Below, piece after piece: positions 23,233-35,738 of a DNA stretch of 64,000 bases (within the stretch, counting starts at the first letter, position 1; each line of letters opens with the position of its first letter). Source of the stretch: Nigrospora sphaerica (lineage: Eukaryota > Ascomycota > Sordariomycetes > Amphisphaeriales > Apiosporaceae); the NCBI GenBank assembly GCA_018287875.1, contig JAGVVL010000022.1, positions 3,596,001 through 3,660,000 on the forward strand, given 5' to 3'. Position numbers and translations under genes: made by a program. The notes below the pieces were generated by a model. That model did not search any database. It was not told the origin of the DNA and worked only from the letters and a program-made list of their open reading frames with translations.

Positions 23233-24891
23233 AACCGGGGGAGAGGGGGGCTACTTTTAGGGCGCTACACGAGTCCCGCTGTCAATGGCCGTGGCAGTTT
23301 AACCCCTGAATTCTACAACAAAGCGCTCGTTGCTCCCAATCTAGGGGCAAATATAGGTTCTCATATATATGGAGATTACTGGGCTGGGATTGTACCTGGA
23401 TCGTCTGCCAGGTGAACTGGCTCTGCTGTCCATCCCAGAGGGGGGGTAGGGGTTATCACCATGTCCACGTAAGGCCTAAATTTTGGGAAGGGGGCTGCGG
23501 ATAACCAGGCGAGGGCCCCGAAGTACACCCAGGGACCCTTGCAGTAGAAGATTCTGGTCGGGCCTCCTGAACCATCTCCGTGCTTCTAACTTATGCTGGA
23601 ATGTTCAGGTACAATGCAGCCGTGGCTCCAGAGATCGGGTGGTCAGCGCTCCTACGTTCCAATAGCAACGAGTCACCACTCTGCCACCCAGCAGACATGT
23701 GCGGACTTCCATAAATTTCACGGTATCCCCAAAGCCACGTCCCTTCCGTCGCAGAGGCCCATGGCCTCGTGGTCTCCACAAGAGTACTGAATAGGGGCTG
23801 TATCGTTGGAAACCCGGCACAGGACCACATTGCCATCGTTCAGGGGTTGAGGTGTATATGCGTTGGAAGTGTCCAGCTTTTCGACGGGTCCTCTTAAACC
23901 GAAGCTAAGTAAGCAACCGGGCCGCGGGAGGACACTAGCAGCGGAAAGCAATGCCACTATTTGGGGGAGACGATGATATGCATGCTTTTCAAAACCTTCT
24001 AGTTCCGGAAGGTGAAGAATCGAAGCGTAAAACACAACGTCATTCTCCGAAAAGGCGAGGGGAGCCGAAGCCCCCGCCTCCACCGAGCATGACAGAGACC
24101 GAACCTGCGTACGCAGTGCCTTGGCTTTCGTAACCCCAACCCCAAAGAAACCTTTGGCGTGAAGTGGGAAACCAAAAGGCGACTTAGGCTTGCCGGGCCT
24201 CCCGCACACAAGCGCGCAGACACGGCCCATGAGGCCTCGTCTTGGTTCCTGTCATGGCTTGAGTGCCGATCACGCCACCATGGACCACCATCTGACCCGG
24301 TATCCGGTGGCCGTGGGTAATAAAATCTCTGATCGCCCTTGCGCTACCAGAAAACCGCCCCGGGGCCCCAAGCGGCCAAGCCCTTCTCTCCCCACAAATC
24401 GAAAGTTCGGCAGCAGCCATAGGCCCACTGACTGCCAAGGTTTCTTACCACTCGAGAAGCCTCTCTGCTGACCACGCGACTCGCCGTGGGGTACATGAGG
24501 TAATTGACATTCCTAGGGCCTGGTGGGGAGGCTCGGCTTCGTGCTTTGACGGCGGCGGCGTTGATGAGCTGTTATCAGTCCAACATGGCGATGTCCTTAC
24601 CGCACTTTATTCCGCCAGTCCAACTAAATCCGGGCGCGGTGACCGCGGCCGGAATTACGGGTTTGCACCAAAGGCTCTGGCAGCTGGTGGGACCTCCTAG
24701 TTGCGCAAGCCGATGGTGCTAGCATAGACGGATTGCATGCAGGTCTTCGTAAGCCCGCGCTCGCTCGCTGACTAGAGGGTAAGCTGGATCTGACCCTACG
24801 TACGGCCAAGCAAACAAGCAGCTCGCACGCTGCTGCAATGGCCGTCATCCGAAGTGTCGGTCGGACGGCTGCGGGCCAAGGGGCGTATGAA
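23233..24891. other. Intergenic, no supported gene
   Basis: The longest frame (23718-24230, minus) lacks a family match and strong codon bias. Around 23890 a stretch GAAGCTAAGTAAGC resembles the internal part of 5S rRNA genes, but the rest does not. The right end is the promoter of the amidohydrolase. Confidence 0.5.
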
Positions 24892-24897
24892 TATAAA
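24892..24897 (+). promoter_or_regulatory. TATA box of the amidohydrolase gene
   Basis: TATAAA lies 93 bases before the ATG, a good core-promoter distance for a short leader. Confidence 0.55.
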
Positions 24898-24989
24898 GCC
24901 ACAAACTGTCCGTCGTGATCGGGGGGGCTCTCTTTGTTCAAGGCCAGCGCCCGCTTCAACCGACGATCCTCCAGTCGAGAACCGGCATC

Positions 24990-26563
24990 ATGCGTCCCCG
25001 GACCAACGTCCTGGCACTTCTCTGCCACGCCGGCGCCGCCGCCGCCGCCTCTGTTCTCCTGTCCAACGCCTCGGCCGTCATCACCTTCGACACCAAGACC
25101 GAGTCGCTGTCCGTACTCCGCCACGGCTCCGTGTTGGTGGAGGGGGACCGTATTGCGGGCCTTTACGAGGGCGCCTTGCCCGATAGCATCCCTGCCGACG
25201 CCGAGGTGGTCGACTGTGCCGGCAAGATCATCTCGCCCGGCTTCATCGACACGCACCGCCACGGCTGGCAAACGGCCTTCAAGACCATTGGCTCCAACAC
25301 GTCTCTGGCCGAGTACTTCCTGCGCTACGGCGAGTTCGTCGCCGGGCCGTACTTCACCCCCGATGATGTGTACATCGGACAGCTGGCCGGCCTGTACGAA
25401 GGTGTGTAGCAGCCCTGCTGACAAGGTAGCCCCGGAAGATGCCGCTGACCAAGTCGCCTGCAGCGCTGAACGCTGGCACCACGACCAACCTCGACCACGC
25501 CCACCACACGTGGGACAACGAGACATCCCGGGCCGGTCTGCAGGCCACCCTGGACAGTGGCGCGCGCGTGGTGTGGGCGTACGCCTTCCATAACGTGACC
25601 AACTTCTCGGTGCCGCAGCAAATCGCCAACTTCCGCGACCTCGTGGCGTCGATCCCGCCGGACAACAAGCTGACGACGCCGGCCGTCGCCTACGACTCCT
25701 TTGCGGCCAACCCCCACGGCCAGGAGACGCAAGACGTCATCGCCCTCGCCCGCGAGTACAACGTCTCGGCCGTAACGGCGCACTACCTGGGCGGCCCCTG
25801 GTCCAACGCCAACAGCCCCGAGCTCCTCCAGACGCTCGGGTTCCTCAACGACAGCATCCCCATCGTCTTCTCGCACGCGTCCTTCGCGACGGCGGCCGAC
25901 GCGGCGCTGCTGCGCGAGACCAACCAGTACATCGCCAACACGCCCGAGTCGGAGATGCACTACGGGCACACGCACGAGCAAAGCTACCAGATGATGGACC
26001 AGATGGCGCTGGGGGTCGACACCTTCTTCACCTACTCGACCGACATGCCGACGCAGGCGCGCCTCTGGCTCCAGAGCGCGCGCTACGCGGCGTACAAGGA
26101 CGTCATGGCCAAGTGGCAGATCCCGGCCCACGACCCCATGTCGGTCAACCAGGCGTTCCTGATGGCGACGCGCAAGGGCGGGCTGGCGCTGCGGCGCGCC
26201 GACCTCGGCATCATCGCCGAGGGCGCCCAGGCCGACCTGCTCATCTACGACGGCCGCGCGCCCGGCCTGCTGGGCTGGGTCGACCCCGTGGCCGCCGTGC
26301 TGCTGCACGCCAACGCCGGCGACCTCGAGAGCGTCATGGTCGGCGGCGCCTTCAAGAAGCGCGACGGCCGGCTGACGGTGCCCGACTACGCGGCCGTCCA
26401 GGACCGCTTCCTCGCGAGCGCGCGCCGGATCCAGGCCGCCTACCGCGACACGCCCTACCCCGTCATGGAGGGCGACTTCAGCAGCGGCTTCCCGTACGCC
26501 GAGGCCCAAGAGGCCGACGTCAGCCGCGGCGACGGCACCGGGTACGGGGAGTTGTTCGTCTGA
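24990..26563 (+). CDS. Secreted metal-dependent amidohydrolase
   Basis: Zinc- or iron-dependent hydrolase of the amidohydrolase superfamily, nearest in style to the cytosine/guanine deaminase and chlorohydrolase (TrzN/AtzA) branch; substrate unknown. Exons 24990-25401 and 25464-26563 (62-nt intron with a gctgacc branch site) give 503 residues. Metal ligands are visible: His89 and His91 in PGFIDTHRH, the His of SHASF, the HTHEQ segment, and the Asp of TYSTDMPTQ. EALNAGTTTNLDHAHHTW is restored only after splicing. The first 20 residues (RPRTNVLALLCHAGAAAAA) look like a signal peptide placed before the usual first beta strand, and several NxS/T sites are present, suggesting export; most relatives are cytosolic. 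The frame is open further upstream only with non-ATG codons. Confidence 0.88.
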
Positions 26564-28264
26564 GCCCCGGAGGGGCGAGCGCAGCGCCTCCCACGCAACG
26601 GCATCGGCAAAGGTCCCGTGACAAGGGCTGGCCGATGGTTGCACGCCGTGAGGAGCCGTAACCTTAGTGTTAGTAATACCATAGTAATCAGATACCCATT
26701 AACACCCCGAACTGGCTGCTTGTGTCCGGCGGCACGGGACTGCCGACCGTCTCAACGCGACCCCGAATGGCGGGAAGCATGGATGGCCGATGGATTTGAG
26801 CGCGCATGCGGATCTGGTTCCTGGCCGGACGCCGATGCGGACGAGGAAAAGCCTCTCGTCTCCCACGGCGGGCCAGCGGCAACGCCAAGGGACGAACCCA
26901 GAGGAATGCACGTCGCAGCCCCTGAGGGCGGACGGTTCGACGAGGCACCGAGAGCCGGGGCCTCCCGAAGATGGAGGAGGTATGCGCATGGAAGATGTAG
27001 ATGCGAGGTTTGGGTGTCGGCGCAGTGGGTCAAGCGGAGCTCAGGAGCCCCCCTCAAAAAGCACACCTAATCGGTTGTCGGCACCTTGGGTGAAAAGGGA
27101 AGCCCCATCCTACAGAATTAAAAGAGCCGAAACAGTTCCCTCCCCTTCCCCTCCGCCACAACGCGAGGCATTAAAGAAAAAAGGGCTGTTTTCTTGGGCA
27201 GTCACCGGATAGCCGGGGTTGACGAAGAGGAGGAAAATGGGGAACGGGGGGGCGGCGGCGGCACAGGGGCCACGGAACAGCGTCAAGTGCCGCACGGTCA
27301 AAAAAGAGGTTGTCTTTGATTAGGTTATTAGGTAGGCCCACTCGTTTGCGAGATGGGGATCCCGTCGGAGTGGGTGAGATCGGGGGGGGGGGGGGGGGAA
27401 GAGCAACAGGGCCTCGTCGGAGACAACGGCGTGCGCCAATGGGAAGAGGGGGCCCAGGGAGGCCTGCGTATTATGGGCATACATGCGTCAACGTAGCCGT
27501 TGCGATACTTTCGTTCCGAGAAGTATTGGGTAGTAAAACGGGAAGGGGGCAGAGTGCAGGGAAAACCGTCCGACCATAGTCGTCGCGCTCGTCCTTGCAG
27601 ACCGCGATCTGCAGAAAAGGGATGCATTGAACTGCACATCCGTTAATCATTTTTCATCCCAACGAAGACCGGCACGACCCGAGCGCTTTGTCTTTTCCAC
27701 CTTCGCCTCTTCATGCCTTGGTGTCTCGCTCCCTTCCCGGGCGAACTTATTCACTGACGGGCCTTTCGCCCCGCATGGATCCGCCCCGCCATCTCATACC
27801 GTTTCAGAAAGTCGAGACGACGCTGACACTCGCACCAGCGCCCTGGCGGGGATCCCTGTCCCTCCTCGTCTCGACCTGAACCCTTTCCGGCCAAGCGGGC
27901 GCGTATTACCGGGGCTTAGCGCCCGTTTGGCGGGCTGCATACCCATGGCCTGCGAGCCCCAGCCCCGGCCTAGCTGAGGCTCAAGTGCAACCTCAGCCTC
28001 CGTTGGACCGTTTGGACGCCTTTACTGATCGTCGCCGGGGAACCTGCGCCCTCCCTCGCCCCCCCGGGCCCCCCGGGAACCGAGTTCTGCGTGTTTGGGT
28101 GTTTGGCCCTGCGATGCTTAGTCTGGTTCGGGGGAGGGCTGGACGGCCGCAACGCCCGCATGGAGACTAGAGGGGGTAGGGAGGCCGGCCGGGGAGGGCG
28201 GCTGGCCCCGAACCCGAACCCGAAAGGAGAGGAAGGGGGAAGGGGAAACGACGGCCATCGCGAG
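26564..28264. other. Intergenic with a 17-G run
   Basis: Spacer between the amidohydrolase stop and the small secreted protein promoter. It contains a run of 17 G (27382-27398), GC-rich low-complexity patches and a CCCCCCGGG direct doublet near 28060. No supported gene. Confidence 0.55.
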
Positions 28265-28270
28265 TATAAG
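28265..28270 (+). promoter_or_regulatory. TATA-like box of the eight-cysteine secreted protein gene
   Basis: TATAAG preceding a roughly 200-nt pyrimidine-rich leader ending in CCAAAATG at the start codon. Confidence 0.4.
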
Positions 28271-28485
28271 AACGGGGACGCCCTCGCGCCTCTTTCACGG
28301 TTCTGTTCCCTTTCCTTTCCCAAGCCAGTCTTCCCAGTCCTGTTCAAGCCTCTCATCTCCATTCGCATTCTTTTTTCCCAACCGCAGCGCGGCCAGGTCA
28401 ATCTTTTCTTCTTCACTTGCTTAATATATTTTCAAGCCTCGACTACTCAACCCTCCCCACCCACACCTCTCCCCAAACCGCCAAA

Positions 28486-28953
28486 ATGCAGTTCTCGCTC
28501 GCCACCGTTCTCGGCTTCATCGCCGTCGCCTCGGCCGCCATCGCCGACATTGAGGGCGTCCGCAACGTCGCCCGCGACTCCATCATCATGAACCGCCAGA
28601 ACGGCAACCGCCCGACCCCCAGCGGCGACTGCTGCGTCGCCAACACGTCGCTCAAGCAGGACACCTGCAATGCCACCGGCGGTCAGGGCCGCTGCGTCCC
28701 CGGCGGCGGCCCCGGCCAGTGCGGCGGCCGCCTGAGCTGCGTCGCCCAGGCCAGCCTCGAGTGCACCAACAGCATCCAGGAGCGTGGCAAGAACCTGTGC
28801 CGTGGTACGTGCATTGTCTCCCCTCTCGCACTTTATTCCCTAAACAGCCATGGCTAATCCATCCTCCCTTCCTCTATAGCCAAGGTCGGAAACGGCAAGC
28901 TCCAGGATGGCGCCAAACAGATCACCAACCTCAACCAGGCCAAGGTCAACTAA
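28486..28953 (+). CDS. Small secreted eight-cysteine protein
   Basis: Effector-like or antimicrobial-like small protein of unknown family. Exons 28486-28804 and 28880-28953 (75-nt intron, GTACGT..TAG) encode 130 residues. Signal peptide: MQFSLATVLGFIAVASA. The mature part has eight cysteines arranged CC-C-C-C-C-C-C (GDCCVANTS, QDTC, GRC, GQC, LSC, LEC, NLCR), unlike the CC-doublet pattern of hydrophobins, plus one or two N-glycosylation sites. The last exon adds a lysine/glutamine-rich tail without cysteine. The start context CCAAAATG is strong; the frame extends upstream only without an ATG. It is convergent with the receptor gene to its right. Confidence 0.85.
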
Positions 28954-29745
28954 AGCGGAAAAAGGAGATGGTTCATTAATAGCATCGGGGGTTCCAAGCT
29001 TGGATTTATGAATGGAATAATCAGGACTCGGGTATTGACTACCGTTCAATGGCCCCAAAACACACCGCCCCCTTTCTGGTCTGCTTCTTGTGATTCTGGT
29101 TGATCCCTCCTGCTGCTTCCCCCTTTCCGGCTTGGGGGCAAACGTCATCCTGGACCGTACGCGGTCGCTCCCCAACGGGCTCCGTTCCCGCTCTCGTTCT
29201 TATAAACGTAAACCCAGCTGCCGCCCCGAATCGCCGGAAAGGGCATATCTCCCCTGGACGAACTCTGGGGCACCCCCAAAAGCCCCGGCGCTATGCTGCC
29301 GATTGCCCCGTTTGCGCTCCGTGTCGGGCGTGGTTTGTTTATCACTTAGGCTTCGATACGATGCCAGTACCGAAGGCCGGTCGCCCGACCAAAACCTGCG
29401 TTGCGCCTTCTCCACCGCTTCCATGATGGGCGTTGGTTTATTCGCGTGCCATCGCTGGCCTTCTTTCTGGGTGTATATCTTGGTGCGGTGAAGCGGTGCA
29501 CCTCGCCATGAGGAGGCGGCGCCCCATTTCTCCCGGGCGAATGTCGTGTCTCGAGATTTGCACGATGAAGAGGGGACGCCAAACGGTGGCGCTCCTCCGC
29601 ATCGAACGAACGAATATTCTCTTCGCCATGGTTCCCGCCTCCGATGCGGTTTTGTCCCTGCCCGGGATATTAAAGTCTGCGGACGCGTCCGGCTTCTGTC
29701 CTGTCCTCCAATGATAAAGCTTTGGATAGCGGGTCTTCGGACGAT
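28954..29745. other. Convergent 3' spacer
   Basis: About 790 nt between two convergent stop codons. Open frames on both strands are shadows of GC-rich sequence. No gene or RNA signature seen. Confidence 0.6.
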
Positions 29746-31339
29746 TCAGCTACATAGGTCTTCCTGGCGAGGTTCCTCGACGACCGTGGTGACCGTATCC
29801 ATGTGAATACAGTTGCTCGGGGTGGGGAACGACTGGATGTCGCTCATCCTCGAGGGCCGGCGGAGCGAGATTTGGCTGCTGGCCCGGTTCGAGCCGTGCG
29901 AGGTCGTCGACATGGCCCGGGACAGGAAGCAAAAGCTCTTGGCCTGGTCGAGCCGGCCGAACCAGTTGACCCGCGGCGGGCGCTGCTCCGGATCCAGCCC
30001 GTCTTCGAGGTTGGGCCGGCTGCTGGCGCCCTGAATCCACACGAGGTTGCCATACTGCCGGTTGGCCGGTGTCCGCATGAAACGGGTGAGGCCGGTTTCC
30101 TCGAGCTGGTCGGTCGGCAGGCAGATGAGCATCAGCGTCCACAGCAGCACGTTGAGTCCCCCGTGGAGAGCGACGAGCGCCCCGGCCATGATGCGGGCCA
30201 TTTCTCCCACGTCGTAGCCCGAGTCGGTGAGCAGCCGGATCGCTCCGACGGGCACCGTGCAGATGAGGTAGATGAACGGATACAAGAGGAACGCGGGGTG
30301 GTGGGCCGTCGGCCGAGGCGGCGCGTGCCGGTTGCCTCCTTGGTGCCGCACCCCCCGGTGGGAATATCGACGGCCAAGTCGATCGCATACGGCGTCCGGG
30401 AGTTGTCTCCGGAAGTACATGGCCATGAAGATCAGCGTGTACATGCATGTCGTCACGCAGACGGACAAGAAGATCCAGAAATACTCCAGCCAGAACCGCA
30501 GCCGGCTGTAATCGTCGTTGACCCAGCACTGTGAGCGCGTGTCAATTTTACCCGGCTGCATGTAGCTCCATCAGGCGCTGGGGTGCTGGCGGGAGACGTA
30601 CCCATATCGACAAGGGGATGTACCAGCCCCCTGAGTCTTTGCCGTTCCGCGTCAAGATGATACCCACGGCCGTCATTCCGTACGTGAAGGCCCAAAGGCA
30701 GGCGATGGTGATGTACAGGGGGGCCTTTCCGGGGCGTAGGCCGAGGACGAGAACCAGGAAGGTGTACATGGAAATCAGAGTGAGGAATACGGCCGTCGAG
30801 AGTCGTCCGCTATTGATGAACCAGCCTTGCGCCCAGCATGCCGCGCCGTTCTTCACTTCGCCTTCTTTGAACCAGAGCAGGCTAAAGCAGAAGGCCATCG
30901 ACTGGTTGATATCCCCCAGCAGCAGGTTGTAGATGAGGATCAGGAAGGAGTTGGGTTCCGGGTCCTTCTCGTTGTGGCAGCCGCTGCGCCAGGCCCTCTG
31001 CGTCCCAGCCGGGGCCAAGCCGTTGTCGCGGGATCGCACCACGGCCGAACGAATGGTAGGCCGCACAGGAATCTCCGGCGACGGCGTCACACCCCAGATG
31101 TCCTCGGCTGATTCTGGCGGCGGCTGCGGCCGCTTCGTCGGTTCCCGCCGCCAGAGCTTGTATGTGATCCAGAGGAAAAGAGCCAGCGTGGACACGGTTG
31201 AGAGGAGCCCGCAGAGGCCCATGGCGAGCTCCCCGCGTCCGATCGGGTCATTCGGTATCATGTCATCCGAGTGGTTCTTGATTATCGGCCAGCTTCGCGT
31301 CCAGTACCCATCCAAGCGGATGTCTATAGCGGTGTCCAT
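29746..31339 (-). CDS. Seven-helix G protein-coupled receptor-like protein
   Basis: Plasma-membrane receptor of the fungal cAMP-receptor/Git3-like type; ligand unknown. Exons 30602-31339 and 29746-30528 with a 73-nt intron give 506 residues. Helix 1 is near residues 38-60; helix 2 (SFLILIYNLLLGDINQSMAF) to helix 4 follow from 131 to 230; helix 5 begins at LRFWLEYFWIFLSVC; helices 6 (FLLYPFIYLIC) and 7 (MAGALVALHGGLNVLLW) come after a charged third loop. The cysteine of AACWAQGW and that of IWCWVND (formed across the splice) are the expected disulfide pair. Loop 1, about 70 residues and proline/arginine-rich, is unusually long. The cytosolic tail is Ser/Arg-rich. The start is the ATG of MDTAIDIRL; the upstream open frame has no ATG. 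Confidence 0.82.
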
Positions 31340-33454
31340 CCTGCGAGGTGTCTGGTACCGCCGGGCGGATAAAGACAACCAAGACGGTCTGGCCGTGTCG
31401 TCCGTTTGCTTGAAATGAGGGCTCAGTCATTGGTAAATGTGCCTCGGCCGAATCTTAACCGTGGGCGTAGCCAAGGTGCGAGTACTTCCTTTCAGATATG
31501 AGCGATCCAGTGCGGTCGTCGGGATGCTGGGGAGGATGAGCACGGCCGGCATGGCTGCTGGTCTTCTCCCACCCCAATGACAGTTTCGGCGAGCCTCCGG
31601 AGAGTATTGCCACCGGCCACGTTATAGCCATGAGGTTGAGCCCCAAACTTTGTCGGCCCTACATTGGGGGTCCTCGATTCAGGGTAGTCAGCACGGCCTT
31701 GTTCACCCATCGACAGCCCGGCCTGGTGCATCGGGCGGACAAACGGCCGTAGCACTCGATAGGGCCTAGTCGGCGTGTTGCTTGCTGCAGAGAAAACGAG
31801 TCACTAACGAGCCTATTATCTGATTAAGCATAATATTGGCCCAGCTCTGCCGGGGAGCTTTTTCCTCTGCCGGGGTGTCTTCCCCTCCAACAGCCGTGTT
31901 TAATCCGACTTCATCCAGTCCGAGCCATTTTGATCCAGTCGAACGCCGATCCGTGCGGCCGCAACTGGACCAGCCGTCATGTCCTTGTCACCGGCTCCTC
32001 CTGGGAGCACAAAGGCCCGACGATGTAGTGCGCAGTTCAGGGGCAGACGAGGTTGCAGTGCGGGCAGCATCACCATCGTGACGTGTAAACAGAAGTCAAA
32101 TGAGTGGACAGGCGGGTAGCGCCACCTATGGTGTTTTCGCGAGTCATCATGCCGTGATACACGGCGACGGAATCTGCCTTCCAGAGACGACGGTGCCTGG
32201 TATTCCTAGCGACTGGTTTTTCCTTGATGATTCGGCCAGTCTGGCTGGGCTCGGTTGGGACGATCCGGACATCCGGGTAGAGGGCACGGAAGCGTTTCTC
32301 CTCTGTGGGAACCCGCAACCATAAGGACTGCTCAAAGTGCATGGGGGAGGCAAAAAGGCGGGGCACTGGCCAGATTTTATTTGGTCTTCGTGGGGCTTAT
32401 CCCCTTCCTTCCTTCCTTCCAACGGATCCAATCAACTTCAGCGCCTGATACCACCCGGCTCCCCCAATATCCTTCTAGAAGAAAAGGTAATATGAACCTC
32501 GCGTGATGAAGCCCGTGTTTCGGCCGTCCGACAATTATCGGGGGCCAACCGCAGTACGTTTCAGTCACGGCATCAGAACGCCCAGACGCTGTTCCTATAA
32601 GCACGAGTCAACCGGACAGGGAAAGCCGGGCAGGTTATCCTGAGATCCATGGGAAGGGACCAACAGGAATTGGCCTACACGGCTGCATGAACAGAGGATT
32701 TCCAGTAATTGCTTAGCCGATCGACGCAATGGTTGCGAACCTAACGGAGACTACCGCCACTGGCAGAGTTATCGGTTAGGGACGGCCAGCAGCTCGGCAA
32801 CTCCCAACCGACGGAGATCAAACCGGATAGTCAAGGTGGAGAATTCTTGGCAGGGCTATGGGCCGCTCAAGCTACCCAAAAGCAGGATGCATCTTGGGAA
32901 TTTATAGATGAGAACAGAATTCTGGGGGGTGACACGGCTCACGCTTCCAGATGACCGTGTTGGTGGCAGCCGGTATCGTAGATGCAACGACAGCTTTGAT
33001 AGAATCTAGGTGATGGGGAGAAAGCGCAGCACGGCGCCGTCATCGTCACACGCGAAACTTCATACATACTTCGGCATGCGAGTACACGTTTGCATCTCAT
33101 ATTCATCGCTGTTTTGTCGTGTGGCGGCTGACGGTAGCGAGATTACTCGTTGCGGGAAGCCCGCAAGGTCCACAACGGGACCTACTCCGGTGTGGTATGG
33201 CAAGATGAATTCTCACCAGGACGGTTCTCCTCGCCTCCCTCTAACGGCGTGTTAGGGCGGGGCATCCATTGAGAAGCAGGAATACCATGGGGTTGCAACA
33301 CTTCCACTTCATTGTGACGACATGCTCTCTGAGCGTCTCGGGAAGGGAGGGGCAAAGGGGGGGGATGACAGCGGTTTATCACGCTGAAAGTCACCAAATT
33401 CAGGCAGGCATGTGCGAGGACCTCCGCAGGAGGGGGGGAAAGGGGGAGAAGGGC

Positions 33455-33474
33455 GGGGGGGGGGGGGGGGGGGG
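33455..33474 (+). repeat. Homopolymer of 20 G
   Basis: Uninterrupted G run preceded by further G-rich sequence; prone to length variation and assembly error. Confidence 0.9.
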
Positions 33475-33667
33475 ATGCCCTAGCAGTTTTACCAGAGCCA
33501 CGCTACAAAAGTGTCAAACTGCCCCTACGTTTATTTTGTCCACCGGCTCGGAGGGTTACGCTCGCCCTGAACTCAATCACTAGTCACGTTGCCAGCAACG
33601 TCTAAATGGCCCATAACCATGACGGGACATGTCAGTGTCAGTTCCACTGCTAGTATACGTGTCTCTG

Positions 33668-33711
33668 TTTGTGTGTGTTTGTATGTGTGTGTGTGTCTGT
33701 ATTTGTGTGTA
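33668..33711 (+). repeat. TG-rich microsatellite
   Basis: Imperfect (GT)n tract with TTTG and CTGT interruptions. Confidence 0.8.
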
Positions 33712-34259
33712 CGGTGATCGACAGTGGTTTGGATTCACTCAAGGCCGGTATCGCGGCGAAAAGTTAGATGTTACCCACACGAGCCGCACGATAGACGTAG
33801 CGAGCTTGAGACCGAAAGATCTTGTGCGAGCCACCAGCCATTGTTCTCCAGCTTCCTCCCTGGCAACCGCAGCGACACCATAGCTTGCCCTGATCACCGA
33901 AACATCTGCTACACCGTAGCGACGCCTCAACCCCCGGGAGATCCGAGTCTCTAGCTTTGAGCCCCCCGCCCACGGACCTCGGAAAAGCAAATCTTCGGGT
34001 AAGAGATTATTTTCAACAAATGAACAGAGTTTTGCCTCGTCTCCTCGACTGTACAAAGACTTAGGTATGTGGTCTACTTCGGACTGGCGGTTCTTCCCCT
34101 TTGGAGTCATCCTTTTACGTCGCAAGCCCCGGGGCCTCACACATTCCCGGTTCGTGTCACTGCGCAATGTAGTGAGATACTGACATGACCAAAACCCACC
34201 CCCCTCACTAGATCGGACTGAGGCATTTGACAGTCCAATCGGATACACCGAGGGCCTTG

Positions 34260-35738
34260 ATGAGCAACCAGGTCCAGCGCCATGTCGACACCGAACTGTA
34301 CATTGAATACGTCTTCGGTTTCCTGATTCTCCTTGTCCGGCTTGCTGGCCGGACCGTACTCTATGGCTTTGGGGGTCTCGCATGGGATGACCTATGCACG
34401 TTTGTTGCCATGGTACGCACTCCCTAGCCTGGTCTCGGCTGTCACCCCCCTAAGACCCCTCCGACGGTGCGAAAGTATCTTCTGACATGTTCTCCAGTTC
34501 TTCTGGACATCTGAGCTCGTAATTCTATTCTACATGAGTGCCTACGGGAATAGCATCGGGCTTACGGAAGAAGAATCCCTGCTGCTGGATGAAGCCACTA
34601 AACGCGACTACCAGATTGGCGACAAGCTTAACTTCGCGTCCTGGAACGCCTACATCGTTCTCATATGGTCCATGAAAGGTATCATATTATTCAACTACCA
34701 CCGCCTGGTATGTCCAGCCCAGCTCTTTCACCGGGCCCGTGTTTCCTCCTGGGTTCTAACACCGGGCTTTCCAAGACCCGGAGACTTTGGCAAAATAAGC
34801 TGAACAAAGGCGTTGGATGGGCCACTCTGGCCTGCTTTGCCTTCTGCGTCATCTTCCAGTTCGCAAACTGTACGCCCATTCAGAGGGCGTGGCGGGTCGT
34901 TCCAGCCGCTGGGGGTGAGTACTTGGCCAGCCGAGTACTGCGTACACAGTTACTTCTCGGCAATATGACGAAGAGGCTGGGCTGACACGGCTCTATACAG
35001 ACAAGTGTACTTTTCGATCGCTCAATTACATCATCTTTACCCCCCTCAGTATCCTGTAAGTCCGGACCCTCCTTCAGCTCGTGTACACGGGTAGAAAAGG
35101 CACCCAGCAGGCGCAGTGCAAGTACTGATACCGCCTTCGGCCGGGGCAGAATGGACACTGCAATCATGGCCGTCTCGCTGCATGTCGTGGCTCGGGCCCG
35201 CCTCCCCGCGTTTAAGAAACTACTGCTCTGCGGGGTCCTGGGGTCCGGAGTCTTTATCATAACGGCTAGCATCCTGAGGAGTGTATATAGCCTTCAGCCG
35301 CCGTACCAGGACCTTAGGCTGGCGGTGCTGTGGTCGAGCCGCGAGTACCTCGTCACGGCCCTGGCCTGCTCGGCCCCGGGCATCCTGGGACTCTTCCACA
35401 AAATGTGCCGCGACCGCCGGGCGCAGCACGAAAGCCAGCACCGCATCCTTGGTTGGCCGGGAACCGACTTCGTCGGGGCCGGCCACGATGAAATGAGAGG
35501 GCGCGCGGCCGGCGTCGAGTCACCGCGTCCCGTGAGCCTCCAAGGCCTATGCACGAGCACAAGGTCGATGCGCGTATCGGTAGCCAGCAGCGCCGACCCC
35601 TCGGAGCTGCCGAAAAAGTCGGGTGGCGTGGAAGAGATGGCTCGCCACATGCCTCTGGACGACGAGGAGCGCGGAACGACCTCGGCTGGTTCGGAGGCGA
35701 TAATACGCGCACACGCAAATAGTTGGCATGCATATTAG
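34260..35738 (+). CDS. Rhodopsin-fold integral membrane protein (SAT4/Pth11-like)
   Basis: Multi-helix surface protein of the large fungal rhodopsin-domain family that includes Pth11-related receptors; no CFEM domain is present. Five exons: 34260-34412, 34498-34707, 34776-34914, 35001-35055 and 35150-35738, with introns of 85, 68, 86 and 94 nt, giving 381 residues. The splices keep frame and rebuild conserved features: LAWDDLCTFVAM then FFWTSELV; FNYHRL then TRRLWQNKL; AAGDKCTFRSLNY; and SILMDTAIMAV. The DD pair after helix 2 and the NCTPIQRAW loop are family traits. The cytosolic tail from about residue 290 is Ser/Glu-rich. The start ATG (MSNQVQRHVD) is chosen because upstream codons lack ATG. 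First gene of a five-gene same-strand run. Confidence 0.85.

Larger units (their letters stand above)
31340..34259. other. 2.9 kb intergenic region with simple repeats
   Basis: Lies upstream of both the receptor gene (leftward) and the rhodopsin-fold gene (rightward), so it holds both promoters. Includes a CTCTGCCGGGG doublet near 31845/31867, a 20-G run and a TG-rich tract. Frames on either strand lack support; the longest (33739-34383, minus) is antisense to the following start. Confidence 0.55.

Noticed and set aside
23880..23960. Possible 5S rRNA relic (GAAGCTAAGTAAGC followed by CCGGGCC)
   Set aside because: Only the internal control-like segment resembles 5S; the ends do not pair and the remaining sequence does not align.
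23718..24230. Minus-strand frame containing a protein-like stretch (NDGNVVLCRVSNDTAPIQYS)
   Set aside because: Looks mildly coding, but there is no good start, no family, and the frame breaks soon after; not enough to annotate.
33739..34383. 214-codon minus-strand frame
   Set aside because: Antisense to the start of the rhodopsin-fold gene; lacks domain and start support.
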